The notes under the pieces: generated by a model
Databases searched by the model: none
The model's input: the letters and a program-made list of their open reading frames with translations, nothing else
What the model was told of the DNA's origin: nothing
Assembly: GCA_965215025.1 (NCBI GenBank)
Contig: CBDCCV010000002.1
Coordinates: 1,612,001 to 1,676,000, forward strand
Direction of reading: 5' to 3'
DNA length: 64,000 nt
Origin: CBDCCV01 sp965215025
GTDB taxonomy: Bacteria > Bacteroidota > Rhodothermia > Rhodothermales > Salinibacteraceae
Part shown: positions 21,215 through 30,297 of the stretch, piece by piece
How the letters are laid out: the number at the start of each line of letters is the position of its first letter
How positions within the stretch are numbered: position 1 is the stretch's first letter
Position numbers and translations under genes: made by a program

Positions 21215-21655
21215 TTACGCCTCAGCGGGGCGGCCTTCTACGCGCAGGCCCATCGAGCGGGCCGTGCCGGCGATCATGCGGGCGGCCTGCTCGGGCGTGT
21301 GCGCGTTGAGGTCCTCCATCTTGCGCTCGGCGATGTCGAGGCAGTCCTGCCACTGCACCGTGCCCACCTTCTCGCGGAGGGAGTCGCCCGCGCCTTTGTC
21401 CACGCCGGCGGCCATCTTCAAGAGCACCGCAGCCGGCGGGCTTTTGACAACGAAGGTGAACGAGCGGTCGGCGTACACGGTGATGACCACCGGCAGCACG
21501 AGACCCATGCGGTCCTGCGTCTTGGCGTTGAACGCCTTGCAGAACTCCATGATGTTGACGCCGTGCTGACCGAGCGCCGGACCGATAGGCGGCGCCGGGT
21601 TGGCCTGGCCGGCCTTGATCTGGAGCTTGATCTCGGTCTGTACTTTCTTCGCCAT
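21215..21655 (-). CDS. rplK: 50S ribosomal protein L11
   Basis: GTPase-centre protein, 146 residues, that binds 23S rRNA with thiostrepton-type contacts. It starts MAKKVQTEIKLQIKAGQANP. The Pro-rich N-terminal switch (PAPPIGPALGQHGVNIMEFC) and the C-terminal rRNA-binding domain (MEDLNAHTPEQAARMIAGTA) are complete and of normal length. It is cotranscribed with nusG upstream and rplA downstream. Confidence 0.98.
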   Translation of the reverse strand: MAKKVQTEIKLQIKAGQANPAPPIGPALGQHGVNIMEFCKAFNAKTQDRMGLVLPVVITVYADRSFTFVVKSPPAAVLLKMAAGVDKGAGDSLREKVGTVQWQDCLDIAERKMEDLNAHTPEQAARMIAGTARSMGLRVEGRPAEA

Positions 21656-21813
21656 ACGCTTTGTTGCGGTGCCAGCGTCCCGCTTCTGCTCGGGACTCCC
21701 GCGTTAATCGTTGAGAATGGAGAGGCGGCGCGTGCAGCCCATTGCAATGCGCCGGCGCTCCGGATGTTTTCCAGCAGCGCGTGAAGATTCGGTGGGGCGC
21801 GCTAAGGGACCGC

Positions 21814-22368
21814 TTACTCCTCGTGCTCGACCTGGAGGTAGTCCAGCTCCAGGGGCGTCTTGCGCCCGAAGATCGACACGAGCACCTTGACCTTCATCTT
21901 GTCCGGGTAGACCTCCTGGACGAAGCCGGTGAAGCTGTTGAAGGGGCCGTCCACCACCTTGACCGGGTCGCCGGGCTTGTACGGGATCTCGGGCTTCTCG
22001 CCCATCTCCGCCGCCTCGTCCATCTTGCCGAGCATCCGCTCGACCTCTTGCTTGCGCAGCGGCTGCGGCTCGTCGCCCCCGCCCACGAAGCCGATCACCG
22101 AGGGCAGCCCCGTGATGACGTGCTGCAGCTCGCTGTCCATCGTGGCGTGCAGCATGATGTAGCCGGGGTAGAGCGTCTTCTCCTTCGTCTTCTTCTTGCC
22201 GCCGCGCATCTCGAAGACCGTCTCCATCGGGATCAGGATCTCGTCGATCTGGTCCTCCAACTCCTGCAGCTCGATCTCGCGCTCGAGGTAGCGCCGCACC
22301 TTCTTCTCGTGCCCGGAGAACGTGCGCAGCACGTACCACTTGTGGACGTCAACTCCGCTTTGTGCCAT
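21814..22368 (-). CDS. nusG: transcription termination/antitermination protein NusG
   Basis: Transcription elongation factor that bridges the RNA polymerase clamp and couples it to ribosomes or Rho. It has 184 residues: an N-terminal NGN domain (KWYVLRTFSGHEKKVRRYLE, YPGYIMLHATMDSELQHVIT) and a C-terminal KOW domain (YKPGDPVKVVDGPFNSFTGF). The linker between them (about residues 95-120, EPQPLRKQEVERMLGKMDEA) is acidic. It sits 52 bases after secE, the usual arrangement. Confidence 0.98.
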   Translation of the reverse strand: MAQSGVDVHKWYVLRTFSGHEKKVRRYLEREIELQELEDQIDEILIPMETVFEMRGGKKKTKEKTLYPGYIMLHATMDSELQHVITGLPSVIGFVGGGDEPQPLRKQEVERMLGKMDEAAEMGEKPEIPYKPGDPVKVVDGPFNSFTGFVQEVYPDKMKVKVLVSIFGRKTPLELDYLQVEHEE

Positions 22369-22420
22369 AACCTTGAGCTTCTCTTTACCTGAAAAGGCCT
22401 TCCCGCCCGAAGCGCACTAC

Positions 22421-22603
22421 TTACTGATACACCACTTCCAGCGACGTCGAGATCACCTGATCGGCCGCGAAGATGAACGCCGCAAGCACCAGCGTGGCGA
22501 TGATGGTGATGATGGTGCTGCTGATCAGCTCGCGCTGACTCGGCCAGTTGACCTTACGCATCTCCTTGGCCACGTCTTGAAGATAATTCGTGATCCAACC
22601 CAT
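22421..22603 (-). CDS. secE: preprotein translocase subunit SecE
   Basis: Essential small subunit of the SecYEG channel, 60 residues. It starts MGWITNYLQDVAKEMRKVNW; an earlier in-frame start would run back through the tRNA-Trp gene and is rejected. The amphipathic helix with KEMRKVNWPSQREL and one C-terminal transmembrane helix (ITIIATLVLAAFIFAADQVI) are typical of single-TM SecE. It lies between tRNA-Trp and nusG. Confidence 0.96.
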   Translation of the reverse strand: MGWITNYLQDVAKEMRKVNWPSQRELISSTIITIIATLVLAAFIFAADQVISTSLEVVYQ

Positions 22604-22700
22604 AGCGGACGACCCTTTAGTGAAAACGTTGTTGGTGCCTCGAAGCGGCGTTGCAGAGCGCGCGTCCAGATGGAGCGGCCTGCTCCTGCGAAATGCGGTG

Positions 22701-22776
22701 TGGCACGGGCGGGAGGACTTGAACCCCCAACCTGCGGTTTTGGAGACCGCCGCTCTGCCAGTTGAGCTACGCCCGT
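22701..22776 (-). tRNA. trnW: tRNA-Trp (CCA anticodon)
   Basis: Full cloverleaf on the minus strand: 7-bp acceptor stem ACGGGCG/CGCCCGT, D-arm AGCTCAACTGGCAGAGC, anticodon loop CTCCAAA (anticodon CCA), T-arm GGGGGTTCAAGTCC, discriminator G. Unlike the other four tRNAs here it encodes its own CCA end (22701-22703). It lies between tuf and secE, the classic position. Confidence 0.97.
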
Positions 22777-22843
22777 GTAAAGGTGCGGGGGAACGGGTAA
22801 GAGAGGGGGAACCCCTGCCTCCGCTCTCCCGCACGCGCCTCGC

Positions 22844-24040
<1,197 letters not shown>

Positions 24041-24140
24041 GAATCTGGGGTGGGTTGCTCGTTGAGGTGCGTGATCTATTAAGCGTGCGAAGCCCGAGCG
24101 CTGTGGGCTTCAGGGTGCGAGGCCGCCGGCGCGGCTCGTG

Positions 24141-24212
<72 letters not shown>

Positions 24213-24224
24213 TTTTTTTGGTTT

Positions 24225-24259
24225 GCAACAACGGGCTTTCTGTGAAGACCCGTTGTTGC
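24225..24259. repeat. 35-nt palindrome A beside tRNA-Thr(GGU)
   Basis: Perfect 11-bp arms GCAACAACGGG/CCCGTTGTTGC around a 13-base loop. It is the same length as palindromes B (24306) and C (25955) and matches C (reverse complement) at 23 of 35 positions, sharing the GCAA ends and CTGTG centre. There is no following U-run, so a simple terminator is unlikely. Confidence 0.8.
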
Positions 24260-24305
24260 ACGCCGTTCGGTGAAGGCGGTTTGGAAAACTCCTCCCCCTG
24301 CAACC

Positions 24306-24340
24306 GCGATAGCGGTCTTCCACCGGAAAAACGCTATTGC
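24306..24340. repeat. 35-nt palindrome B, 3' of tRNA-Gly
   Basis: Imperfect hairpin with arms GCGATAGCG/CGCTATTGC and an inner CTTCC/GGAA pairing. It matches palindrome C at 29 of 35 positions in the same orientation and lies 10 bases beyond the tRNA-Gly 3' end. Confidence 0.8.
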
Positions 24341-24350
24341 AAAACAGCAA

Positions 24351-24423
24351 AGCGGGAGACGGGATTCGAACCCGCGACGTTCACCTTGGAAGGGTGATGC
24401 TCTACCAACTGAGCTACTCCCGC
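24351..24423 (-). tRNA. trnG: tRNA-Gly (UCC anticodon)
   Basis: Acceptor stem GCGGGAG/CTCCCGC, D-arm AGCTCAGTTGGTAGAGC, anticodon stem TCACC/GGTGA with loop CTTCCAA (anticodon TCC), T-arm GCGGGTTCGAATCCCGT, discriminator T. No CCA is encoded. It lies between tRNA-Tyr and tRNA-Thr on the same strand. Confidence 0.96.
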
Positions 24424-24492
24424 AGTCTGGCATGGAGCGATGTGGAATGAGCAATCAATAATTATGCATCACTCACTACTCATTGCCATCGG

Positions 24493-24574
24493 TGGGCGGG
24501 GGAGGATTCGAACCTCCGAAGACTAAGTCGGCAGATTTACAGTCTGCTGCGTTTGGCCGCTTCGCTACCCGCCC
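24493..24574 (-). tRNA. trnY: tRNA-Tyr (GUA anticodon)
   Basis: Acceptor stem GGGCGGG/CCCGCCC, anticodon loop CTGTAAA (anticodon GTA) and a long class II variable arm between the anticodon and T arms. Discriminator A is followed by CCG rather than CCA. It is the first tRNA of the Tyr-Gly-Thr run that leads to tuf. Confidence 0.96.
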
Positions 24575-24597
24575 AGGTAACGCGCGCGTCGGCAGCC

Positions 24598-24603
24598 ATT
24601 ATA
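24598..24603 (-). promoter_or_regulatory. possible -10 box of the tRNA-tuf unit
   Basis: A perfect TATAAT on the minus strand, 23 bases upstream of the tRNA-Tyr 5' end, a suitable distance for a stable-RNA promoter. No convincing -35 element is found 16-18 bases further upstream (GGCACC or similar). The rest of the 24575-24797 spacer shows no gene. Confidence 0.35.
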
Positions 24604-24797
24604 GAGGAACCTGCCTGCAAGGTGCCGCTGCGACACACGAATTTAAAATGAATCCATTCGAGCAAAAGGATGCGGCATCCGCCTGCTTCGTTTAAACAAG
24701 TGGCAGCGTAACAGGCTCTTGCAAAGGCATCCGTCCTGCTTCCTTTACGCAGACAGACTATACGTTAGAGCAAACCCGCAAGGTTCCCAAAAGCGAG

Positions 24798-25841
24798 TCA
24801 GCGGAGAAGACGGCGGTAAAGCTGATGGTGCGCTTCGGCGACGGCCTGGCGCTGGGTCTGGCGCTCAGCCACGGAGAGCGGCGCGGGCGCCTCGCCCTCT
24901 GCGGCGGCTCTGCAGGCGGCGGCCACGCTCAGCGCCCCCACGCCGCCCGCCTCGCAGGCTTTATAGAGGTAGTGCGCGCCCTGCGCCCCGTAGGCGCCGC
25001 AGCTTGGCGCGATTACGGCCGTGCCGAGGTCGCGGCACGCCTCGAGCAGCCCCGAGTGCGTCCCGAAGCGGTAGGGCAGCGCAAAGGCGTCGAGCGTGGC
25101 GAGGTAAGCCCACAGCTCGTCATCGCTAAAATAGTGGTGGATGTGGAGGTCGAGGTCGCTGGCGGCATCGGCAGCGGCGCCGAGGGCGAGCGCCATGAGC
25201 GCCGCGTCGTGGTTCGCGCTGCGCGGATCGGCCACGTCGGCGTGGAGGTCGATGCGCAGGCGCACGCCGTCGAGCGGGGCCACGGCGCCGAGCGCGGCGT
25301 GCAGCAGCGGCGCCCCGACCATGTTCGCGCGCAGGCTCTTGAAGTGGATGCCGATGCGGTAGCGGTCCCGGTGCCGAGGGCGGGGCCGCGTCTGCCGCGC
25401 GCGCATCTCCTTCAGCGGGACGACGTGCGGGTGCGGCAGGACCAACGCGCGCCGGCCGAAGCGACGCTTGATCTCGCGCGCGGCCCAATCCGTCAGCGTG
25501 ACGACGGCGTCGGCGTGGGCCATCCACACGGCCAGGGCGGCGTCATGGAGCGCGGCCGTGGAGTGGTTCGGGTTGCGCAGGTCGTGGCAGGTGTAGACGA
25601 GCGGCACGCCTTGGCGCCGCAGCTCGCCACACACGGCCTCCAGGCGCGCGGCGCTGTAAAACTCAAACCCGAAGTGCACGTGCACGAGGTCGAACGCGCC
25701 GGCGTGCGCGCGCAGCCAGTGCGGACCGAGAAAGCGCGGCGTGCGGAGGTCGTCCCCGCTCGGGTCGCGCAGGCGGCACACGCCGGGATGCGCCAGCCGC
25801 CGCACGTAGACGTGCGTGGCCGGCACCGAGGCCACGCGCAC
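24798..25841 (-). CDS. glycosyltransferase (GT-B fold, family 4-like)
   Basis: A 347-residue cytoplasmic sugar transferase, probably for surface polysaccharide or glycolipid. I start at the GTG at 25841 (MRVASVPATHVYVRRLAHPG), because the in-frame sequence upstream passes through the tRNA-Thr gene. The N-terminal half has the acceptor-side pattern AGAFDLVHVHFGFEFYSAAR and PLVYTCHDLRNPNHS. The C-terminal half has the donor-binding region AFALPYRFGTHSGLLEACRD followed by LGTAVIAPSCGAYGAQG. No signal peptide is seen. It stands alone after tRNA-Thr(UGU). Donor and acceptor sugars are not deducible. Confidence 0.8.
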   Translation of the reverse strand: MRVASVPATHVYVRRLAHPGVCRLRDPSGDDLRTPRFLGPHWLRAHAGAFDLVHVHFGFEFYSAARLEAVCGELRRQGVPLVYTCHDLRNPNHSTAALHDAALAVWMAHADAVVTLTDWAAREIKRRFGRRALVLPHPHVVPLKEMRARQTRPRPRHRDRYRIGIHFKSLRANMVGAPLLHAALGAVAPLDGVRLRIDLHADVADPRSANHDAALMALALGAAADAASDLDLHIHHYFSDDELWAYLATLDAFALPYRFGTHSGLLEACRDLGTAVIAPSCGAYGAQGAHYLYKACEAGGVGALSVAAACRAAAEGEAPAPLSVAERQTQRQAVAEAHHQLYRRLLR

Positions 25842-25954
25842 GGCCGCCGCGTGGCAGTCTTCCGTTGGTGACGCTTGTACGAGCAGAGAATCAGACGGCA
25901 CAGGCGGCGGCGCAAAAGAGACGTCGCACCAAGACAATCCCACAGGTTTTCCCC

Positions 25955-25989
25955 GCAATGGCGGTCTTCCACAGGAAGACCGCCATTGC
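25955..25989. repeat. 35-nt palindrome C, 3' of tRNA-Thr(UGU)
   Basis: Perfect 16-bp arms GCAATGGCGGTCTTCC/GGAAGACCGCCATTGC around a three-base loop, ending 13 bases from the tRNA 3' end. It is the most intact copy of the palindrome family also seen at 24225 and 24306. Confidence 0.9.
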
Positions 25990-26002
25990 AAAGAAAAAAG
26001 AG

Positions 26003-26075
26003 AGCTGGCGAAGGGACTCGAACCCCCAACCTGCGCTTTACAAGAGCGCTGCTCTACCAGTTGAGCTACGCCAGC
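26003..26075 (-). tRNA. trnT: tRNA-Thr (UGU anticodon)
   Basis: Acceptor stem GCTGGCG/CGCCAGC, D-arm AGCTCAACTGGTAGAGC, anticodon stem GCGCT/AGCGC with loop CTTGTAA (anticodon TGT), T-arm GGGGGTTCGAGTCCC, discriminator T. No CCA is encoded. Together with the GGU isoacceptor it covers most Thr codons. Confidence 0.96.
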
Positions 26076-26140
26076 CTTCTGCCCCAATGGTACGTCCGGT
26101 AAGGTAGAGACCGCGCACGCCGCTGTCAACCAGAGCGCAC

Positions 26141-26767
26141 TCAGCCGGAACGCTCCGTGCGGCGGCGCCTCCAGTGCACGTACGCCAAGCGCGCGAGCAC
26201 CAGGACGAGCGCCACGGCCACTACCGCGCGTCCGTACGCGCTTAGGTAGCCCTCGATGACGCGCCAGTTCTCCCCCACCGCGTAGCCGGCGTAGGTGATG
26301 AGCGCCGTCCACACCGCCGCCGAGAGCGTGGCGAAAAAGGCCGTCTTCCACGGGTTCATGCGCGTCAGCCCCACCGCCAGCGAGATCACCGAGCGCGCGC
26401 CGGTAAGGAAGCGGTTTGCCGCCACCGCGCCGTAGCCCCAGCGGCGGACCCATGCCCGCGCGCGCTCCACCTGCTCGGCCGGCAGCCAGCGCAGCCGCTC
26501 GGTGCCCAGCGCCGCCCCGCCTAAATGGTAGCCCACGGCGTACACGCTCATAAACCCGAGCGCCCCGCCTAACGTCGCCAGCGCCCAGGCGACGGGGAAG
26601 CTCAGCGTGCCGGCGCTCACGAGGTAGCCGCCAAAGACGACTACCATGTCGCCGGGGATGGGCGGCAAGATGTTTTCCAGATACGCCACCCCGAAAAGCG
26701 CGGCGTACGCCCAGAGCGCCGGCAGCGCCTCCATCCAGTCGAAGAAGTCGGCCAGCCATTCGGTCAT
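26141..26767 (-). CDS. DedA family (VTT-domain) membrane protein
   Basis: Integral membrane protein of 208 residues from ATG 26767 (MTEWLADFFDWMEALPALWA). Family members act in lipid flipping and membrane homeostasis (undecaprenyl-phosphate or phosphatidylethanolamine translocation). The VTT-domain features are clear: ENILPPIPGDMVVVFGGYLV (about residues 33-52, with the conserved acidic and Gly-Asp residues), then the FLTGARSVISLAVGLTRMN segment carrying the family Arg, then a last TM helix and basic tail WRRRRTERSG. The ATG overlaps the ispF stop (ATGA), so it is cotranslated with ispF; the functional connection is unclear. Confidence 0.9.
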   Translation of the reverse strand: MTEWLADFFDWMEALPALWAYAALFGVAYLENILPPIPGDMVVVFGGYLVSAGTLSFPVAWALATLGGALGFMSVYAVGYHLGGAALGTERLRWLPAEQVERARAWVRRWGYGAVAANRFLTGARSVISLAVGLTRMNPWKTAFFATLSAAVWTALITYAGYAVGENWRVIEGYLSAYGRAVVAVALVLVLARLAYVHWRRRRTERSG

Positions 26768-27237
26768 TGCTCCTCCAGCAGGCACACGGCGTGCGCCGCC
26801 GCTCCGGCCTCTTCGCCCACGAAGCCCAGCCTCTCGGTCGTGGTGGCCTTGACGGAAACGCGGCCGAGATCGAGGCCCAGCGCCTCGGCGATGTTCTCCC
26901 GCATGACGCCGATGTGCGGACTAAGCTTGGGCTTTTGCAGCGCCACCGTCGCGTCCACGTTCTCGATGCGGAAGCCGGCGGCGGCCACCTGCTGCGACAC
27001 ATCGCGGAGGAGCACCAGGCTGTCGGCGTCCTTCCAGGCGGCGTCGGTGTCGGGAAAGTGCGCGCCGAGGTCGCCCAGCGCGGCGGCGCCCAGGAGCGCG
27101 TCGCAGAGGGCGTGCAGGAGCACGTCGGCGTCGGAGTGGCCGGCCAGGCCTTTTTTGTAGGGAATCTCCACGCCGCCCAAGATGAGCGAGCGGCCTTCTA
27201 CCAGCCGGTGCACGTCATACCCATAACCGATGCGCAT
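26764..27237 (-). CDS. ispF: 2-C-methyl-D-erythritol 2,4-cyclodiphosphate synthase
   Basis: MEP-pathway enzyme that cyclises CDP-methylerythritol 2-phosphate to MEcPP with release of CMP. It has 157 residues and forms trimers. The metal-binding DVHRL (about residues 8-12), the substrate loop ILGGVEIPYKKGLAGHSDAD with its His, LGDLGAHFPDTD and the C-terminal VKATTTERLGFVGEEAGAAA are all present. The next pathway partner IspD is encoded just upstream, 123 bases away across a repetitive spacer, and a DedA gene overlaps its 3' end. Confidence 0.98.
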   Translation of the reverse strand: MRIGYGYDVHRLVEGRSLILGGVEIPYKKGLAGHSDADVLLHALCDALLGAAALGDLGAHFPDTDAAWKDADSLVLLRDVSQQVAAAGFRIENVDATVALQKPKLSPHIGVMRENIAEALGLDLGRVSVKATTTERLGFVGEEAGAAAHAVCLLEEQ

Positions 27238-27360
27238 TTCCTTTCGTGTTCGTGTGTTCGCGTTTTTACGTGTTCACGCCTGCCCTTGAACGCTGCCCGT
27301 GAACCTGCCTCCTGTCCACTAAACACGTGCGCACTTGAACACGTGAACACGTGAACACGT
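27238..27360. repeat. spacer of GAACACGT-type repeats between ispD and ispF
   Basis: Contains three exact tandem GAACACGT units (27337-27360) running up to the ispD stop, and an inverted partner ACGTGTTCACG at 27268-27278 with further CGTGTTCG words at 27244-27262. The two halves can form a long hairpin around a middle of about 58 bases. No gene is seen. Confidence 0.85.
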
Positions 27361-28098
27361 TCAGAGCGCTTCTTCCCACCGCGGCCAGAGGCGCTGAGCC
27401 AGCTTCCAGTCCTCGGGCGTGGTGATCTTGAAGTTCATCGCGCTGCCCTTTACGAGGCGCACGGCGCGGCCGGTGCGCTGCACCAATTCCACGTCGTCCG
27501 TGGCGGGCGGATGGCCCTCGGCGGCGGCGTGCGCTTCGGCGAGCCAGGTGCGGCGAAAGCCCTGCGGCGTCTGCATCCGGTAGAGATCCTCGCGCGGCAC
27601 CGCCCTACTGAAAGTGCCATCTGCCACGCGGCGCAGCGTATCGGCCACGGGGACGGCGAGCGCGGCGGCCCCTTCGGCGCATACGACTCTGATCACCGCC
27701 TCGACGCGCTCCTCCTCCACGAAGGGCCGCACGGCGTCGTGCACGAGCACCACACCGGCCGCTTCCGGCACCACCTCCAGCGCGGCAGCGACCGAGGCCT
27801 GCCGCGAGGCGCCGCCCTCCACCACAGCCGCTAGCTTGTCCAGTTCTTCCGCGCACAGCCGCTCTTCCAGCGCGGCGGCCTCGCCCGGCGGGCCGGCCAC
27901 GAAAAGGGCGTCCACTGCCGCGCAACGCTCGAAGACGAGCAACGTCCGCACCAGGAGCGGACGCCCGCCCAGAAGGCGGAACTGCTTGCGCGCTCCGCCC
28001 AGGCGCGTCCCCCGCCCCGCCGCCGGGACGATCACGGCCACCTCTGGTGGCGGCGAGTGGCGGTCGTTCTTAGCAGCGTCGTCGCTCATCGCAACCAT
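27361..28098 (-). CDS. ispD: 2-C-methyl-D-erythritol 4-phosphate cytidylyltransferase
   Basis: MEP-pathway enzyme that couples CTP to methylerythritol 4-phosphate. Up to 245 residues; the ATG at 28089 (MSDDAAKNDRHSPPPEVAVI) is an equally good start. The nucleotidyltransferase signature VIVPAAGRGTRLGGARKQF (about residues 23-41) contains the CTP-binding Gly, Arg and Lys. VVLVHDAVRPFVEEERVEAV with the conserved DAVRP, and the C-terminal TDDVELVQRTGRAVRLVKGS are also present. It is read in the same direction as ispF. Confidence 0.97.
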   Translation of the reverse strand: MVAMSDDAAKNDRHSPPPEVAVIVPAAGRGTRLGGARKQFRLLGGRPLLVRTLLVFERCAAVDALFVAGPPGEAAALEERLCAEELDKLAAVVEGGASRQASVAAALEVVPEAAGVVLVHDAVRPFVEEERVEAVIRVVCAEGAAALAVPVADTLRRVADGTFSRAVPREDLYRMQTPQGFRRTWLAEAHAAAEGHPPATDDVELVQRTGRAVRLVKGSAMNFKITTPEDWKLAQRLWPRWEEAL

Positions 28099-28115
28099 CG
28101 TAAAGCTCTCAGCCG

Positions 28116-28148
28116 CCCCATTCGCTACTCGCCGCTCACCATTCGCCC
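28116..28148. repeat. 33-bp dispersed repeat (CATTCGCC type), copy 1
   Basis: CCCCATTCGC...CTCACCATTCGCCC, matching 47058-47090 at 29 of 33 positions. It fills most of the 49-base queA-ispD spacer and reaches the queA stop codon. Confidence 0.85.
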
Positions 28149-29194
28149 TAAACGATCATCATCGCGTCGCCGAAGGAGAAGAGTTCGTACCCTTCCTTGT
28201 GCGCCTCTTTGTAGGCCTCGAAGAGGAAGTCGTAGCCGGCGAACGCGGCGGCCATGATCATGAGCGTGCTCCTGGGCCGGTGGAAGTTCGTGATGAGCCG
28301 CTCGGTAATCTTGAAGTCGTAGGGCGGGTAGACGAACTTGTCCGTCCAGCCCGAATCGGCCTTGAGGTGGCCCTTGGCCGAGAGGCTCGACTCGATGGCG
28401 CGCACCACGGTCGTCCCCACGGCCGTCACCGTGTGGTCGGGCGAGAGCAGCGCGCGGTTGACCTTCTCGGCCGTCGCGCGCGGGATGACGAACTGCTCGG
28501 AGTCCATCGAGTGCTTGGTGAGGTCCTCCACGCCCACCTCGCGGAAGGTCCCGCGCCCGACGTGCAGCGTCACGGGCACGACCTCGACGCCTTTTTTCTC
28601 CAGGCGTTCCACCAGCCTTTTGGTGAAGTGCAGCCCGGCGGTGGGCGCGGCCACGGCGCCGCGGTGCTCGGCAAAGATCGTTTGGTAGCGGTCCTGATCC
28701 TCGGGTTCGACCTCGCGCTTGATGTAGGGCGGGAGCGGCGTCTCGCCGATCTTGTCGATCTTCTCGTACAGCTCCTCGTTCGACCCCTCAAAGACGAAGC
28801 GGATCGTGCGCCCGCGCGAGGTGGTGTTGTCGATGACCTCGGCCGTGAGGTCGTTCTCGAAGAAGAGCTTGTTCCCGATGCGGATCTTGCGCGCCGGGTC
28901 CACCATCACGTCCCAGAGCCGGCTCTCGGGGTTCAACTCGCGCAGGAGGAAGACCTCGATCTGCGCGCCCGTCTTCTCCTTTTTGCCGAAGAGACGCGCC
29001 GGGTACACCTTCGTGTCGTTGACGACCATGACGTCGCCTTTGCCAAAGTAGTCGGGCAGGTCCGCAAAGCGGCGGTGCTCGATGGAGTGATCCGCCCGGT
29101 TGACGATCATCAGGCGCGCTTGGTCGCGCGGCTCAGCCGGGTACTTGGCGATTAGCTCTTGGGGGTACTCGTACTCGAACTCGGAAAGCTTCAT
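28148..29194 (-). CDS. queA: S-adenosylmethionine:tRNA ribosyltransferase-isomerase
   Basis: Queuosine biosynthesis enzyme that transfers and isomerises the ribosyl part of SAM onto preQ1 at the wobble base of GUN-anticodon tRNAs. It has 348 residues and starts MKLSEFEYEYPQELIAKYPA. Conserved blocks are visible in order: MIVNRADHSIEHRRFADLP, VMVVNDTKVYPARLFGKKE, GAVAAPTAGLHFTKRLVERL, LHVGRGTFREVGVEDLTKHS and LITNFHRPRSTLMIMAAAF. The tRNA-Tyr(GUA) in the window is a natural substrate. Its stop lies at the edge of a dispersed repeat, 49 bases before ispD. Confidence 0.98.
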   Translation of the reverse strand: MKLSEFEYEYPQELIAKYPAEPRDQARLMIVNRADHSIEHRRFADLPDYFGKGDVMVVNDTKVYPARLFGKKEKTGAQIEVFLLRELNPESRLWDVMVDPARKIRIGNKLFFENDLTAEVIDNTTSRGRTIRFVFEGSNEELYEKIDKIGETPLPPYIKREVEPEDQDRYQTIFAEHRGAVAAPTAGLHFTKRLVERLEKKGVEVVPVTLHVGRGTFREVGVEDLTKHSMDSEQFVIPRATAEKVNRALLSPDHTVTAVGTTVVRAIESSLSAKGHLKADSGWTDKFVYPPYDFKITERLITNFHRPRSTLMIMAAAFAGYDFLFEAYKEAHKEGYELFSFGDAMMIV

Positions 29195-29337
29195 ACGATG
29201 CGCTCAGGCTGCGCTGATGCGGGTTGCTGAAACAAGGGCAGTGGGTCCGATGGGACGCTGCGCCAACCGGGTGCGCCGGCGCAAGGCCACTCGCACACAA
29301 CGCGAGAGGCGCCGGACGGTTCGCCGCAGCCTGCACG

Positions 29338-30297
29338 TCAGCGCGCGGGCGTGCCAGCTTCGGAGAGCTTCTGCATTTCCCACGGGGCGGCAGCTGCGGT
29401 CTCGGCGGCGGGCGTGCCGGGATGGAGCGCGGCGGCCAGGAGTGCGATAGAGCGGTAGAGCCGTGGGCCGGGCCGGTTGAAATAGGCGCTCCCGTCGAAA
29501 AGGTAGACGCGGCCTTTTCGCACGGCGCGGAGGTCGCGCCAGCCAGGCTTTTCCGTGAGGTAGTGCAGGTCGCGGCGCGTCTCCTCTATCGTGAAGCCGC
29601 AGGGCAGGACGGCCACGACGTCGGGGTCGGCGGCGCGCAGGGCCTCCCAGGCGACCCGCTGCGAGGCAGCGCCCTTCTCGCTGAGGACGCAGCGCCCGCC
29701 GGCGTGCTCCACAAGGTTGGGCGTCCAGTGGCCCGCCGTCATCAGTGGCGCGAGCCATTCGATGCAAGCCACCGTGGGCGCTTTCTCAAGGCCGGCCCCT
29801 CGGCGCAGGCCGAGGCGCTCTTGCAGCGCGCGTAGCCTCCGCTCCCCCTCGCCGATGGCGCGCATGGCGCCTTCCATCCGCCCGGCGGCGCGGCCGAGGC
29901 GCAGCGCGGCGTCGAGCACTTCTTTGAACGTGGCCGGTTCGATGGAAAAGAGGCGGGGCCGTGCGCCGGTCCAATCCGCCAGCGCGTTTTCAAGGTCCGA
30001 GAGCGAGGCCGCGCAGACCTCGCACTGCGCCTGCGTAACGACGAGGTCGGGCCGCAACGCTTGCAGCGCGCCGAGGTCCACGTCGTAAAGACTCAGCCCG
30101 CTGCGGAGCTGGCTTTGCACGGCGTCGTCAATGGCCTGGGCGTCTTTGCCCTCGGGAAACGCGGGGCGCGTGACGGCCGGGAGCGCGCGGACGGAGGTCG
30201 GCGCATCGCATTCGTGCGAGCGTCCTACTAGATCGCCTGCGCCGCCGAACGCCGCGATCCACTCCGTAGCTGCCGGCAAGAGAGAGACGATGCGCAT
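29338..30297 (-). CDS. BtuF-like periplasmic-binding-fold protein (cobalamin/iron-siderophore type)
   Basis: A 319-residue substrate-binding protein of the Peripla_BP_2 class. It starts directly with the first beta strand, MRIVSLLPAATEWIAAFGGA, and shows no signal peptide, as in many cobalamin-binding proteins annotated without transport genes. The domain runs through RSHECDAPTSVRALPAVTRP, LVVTQAQCEVCAAS, a connecting helix and the second lobe (TVACIEWLAPLMTAGHWTPN, VVAVLPCGFTIEETRRDLHY). The Cys of the QCEVC segment and the HECD segment are conserved in this subgroup. No permease or ATPase neighbours are present. I found no cobalamin riboswitch in the 241-base spacer before it. Confidence 0.85.
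   Translation of the reverse strand: MRIVSLLPAATEWIAAFGGAGDLVGRSHECDAPTSVRALPAVTRPAFPEGKDAQAIDDAVQSQLRSGLSLYDVDLGALQALRPDLVVTQAQCEVCAASLSDLENALADWTGARPRLFSIEPATFKEVLDAALRLGRAAGRMEGAMRAIGEGERRLRALQERLGLRRGAGLEKAPTVACIEWLAPLMTAGHWTPNLVEHAGGRCVLSEKGAASQRVAWEALRAADPDVVAVLPCGFTIEETRRDLHYLTEKPGWRDLRAVRKGRVYLFDGSAYFNRPGPRLYRSIALLAAALHPGTPAAETAAAAPWEMQKLSEAGTPAR

Noticed and set aside
24225..24259. Hairpin between tRNA-Gly and tRNA-Thr as a rho-independent terminator
   Set aside because: No U-run follows on either strand; the 35-nt length shared with two other copies fits a repeat family better.
25842..27002. In-frame N-terminal extension of the glycosyltransferase to 734 codons
   Set aside because: It would run through tRNA-Thr(UGU), DedA and ispF in wrong frames; the GTG at 25841 gives the family start.
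27337..27360. Possible CRISPR-like array of GAACACGT
   Set aside because: Units are only 8 bp and have no spacers; it is a simple tandem repeat.
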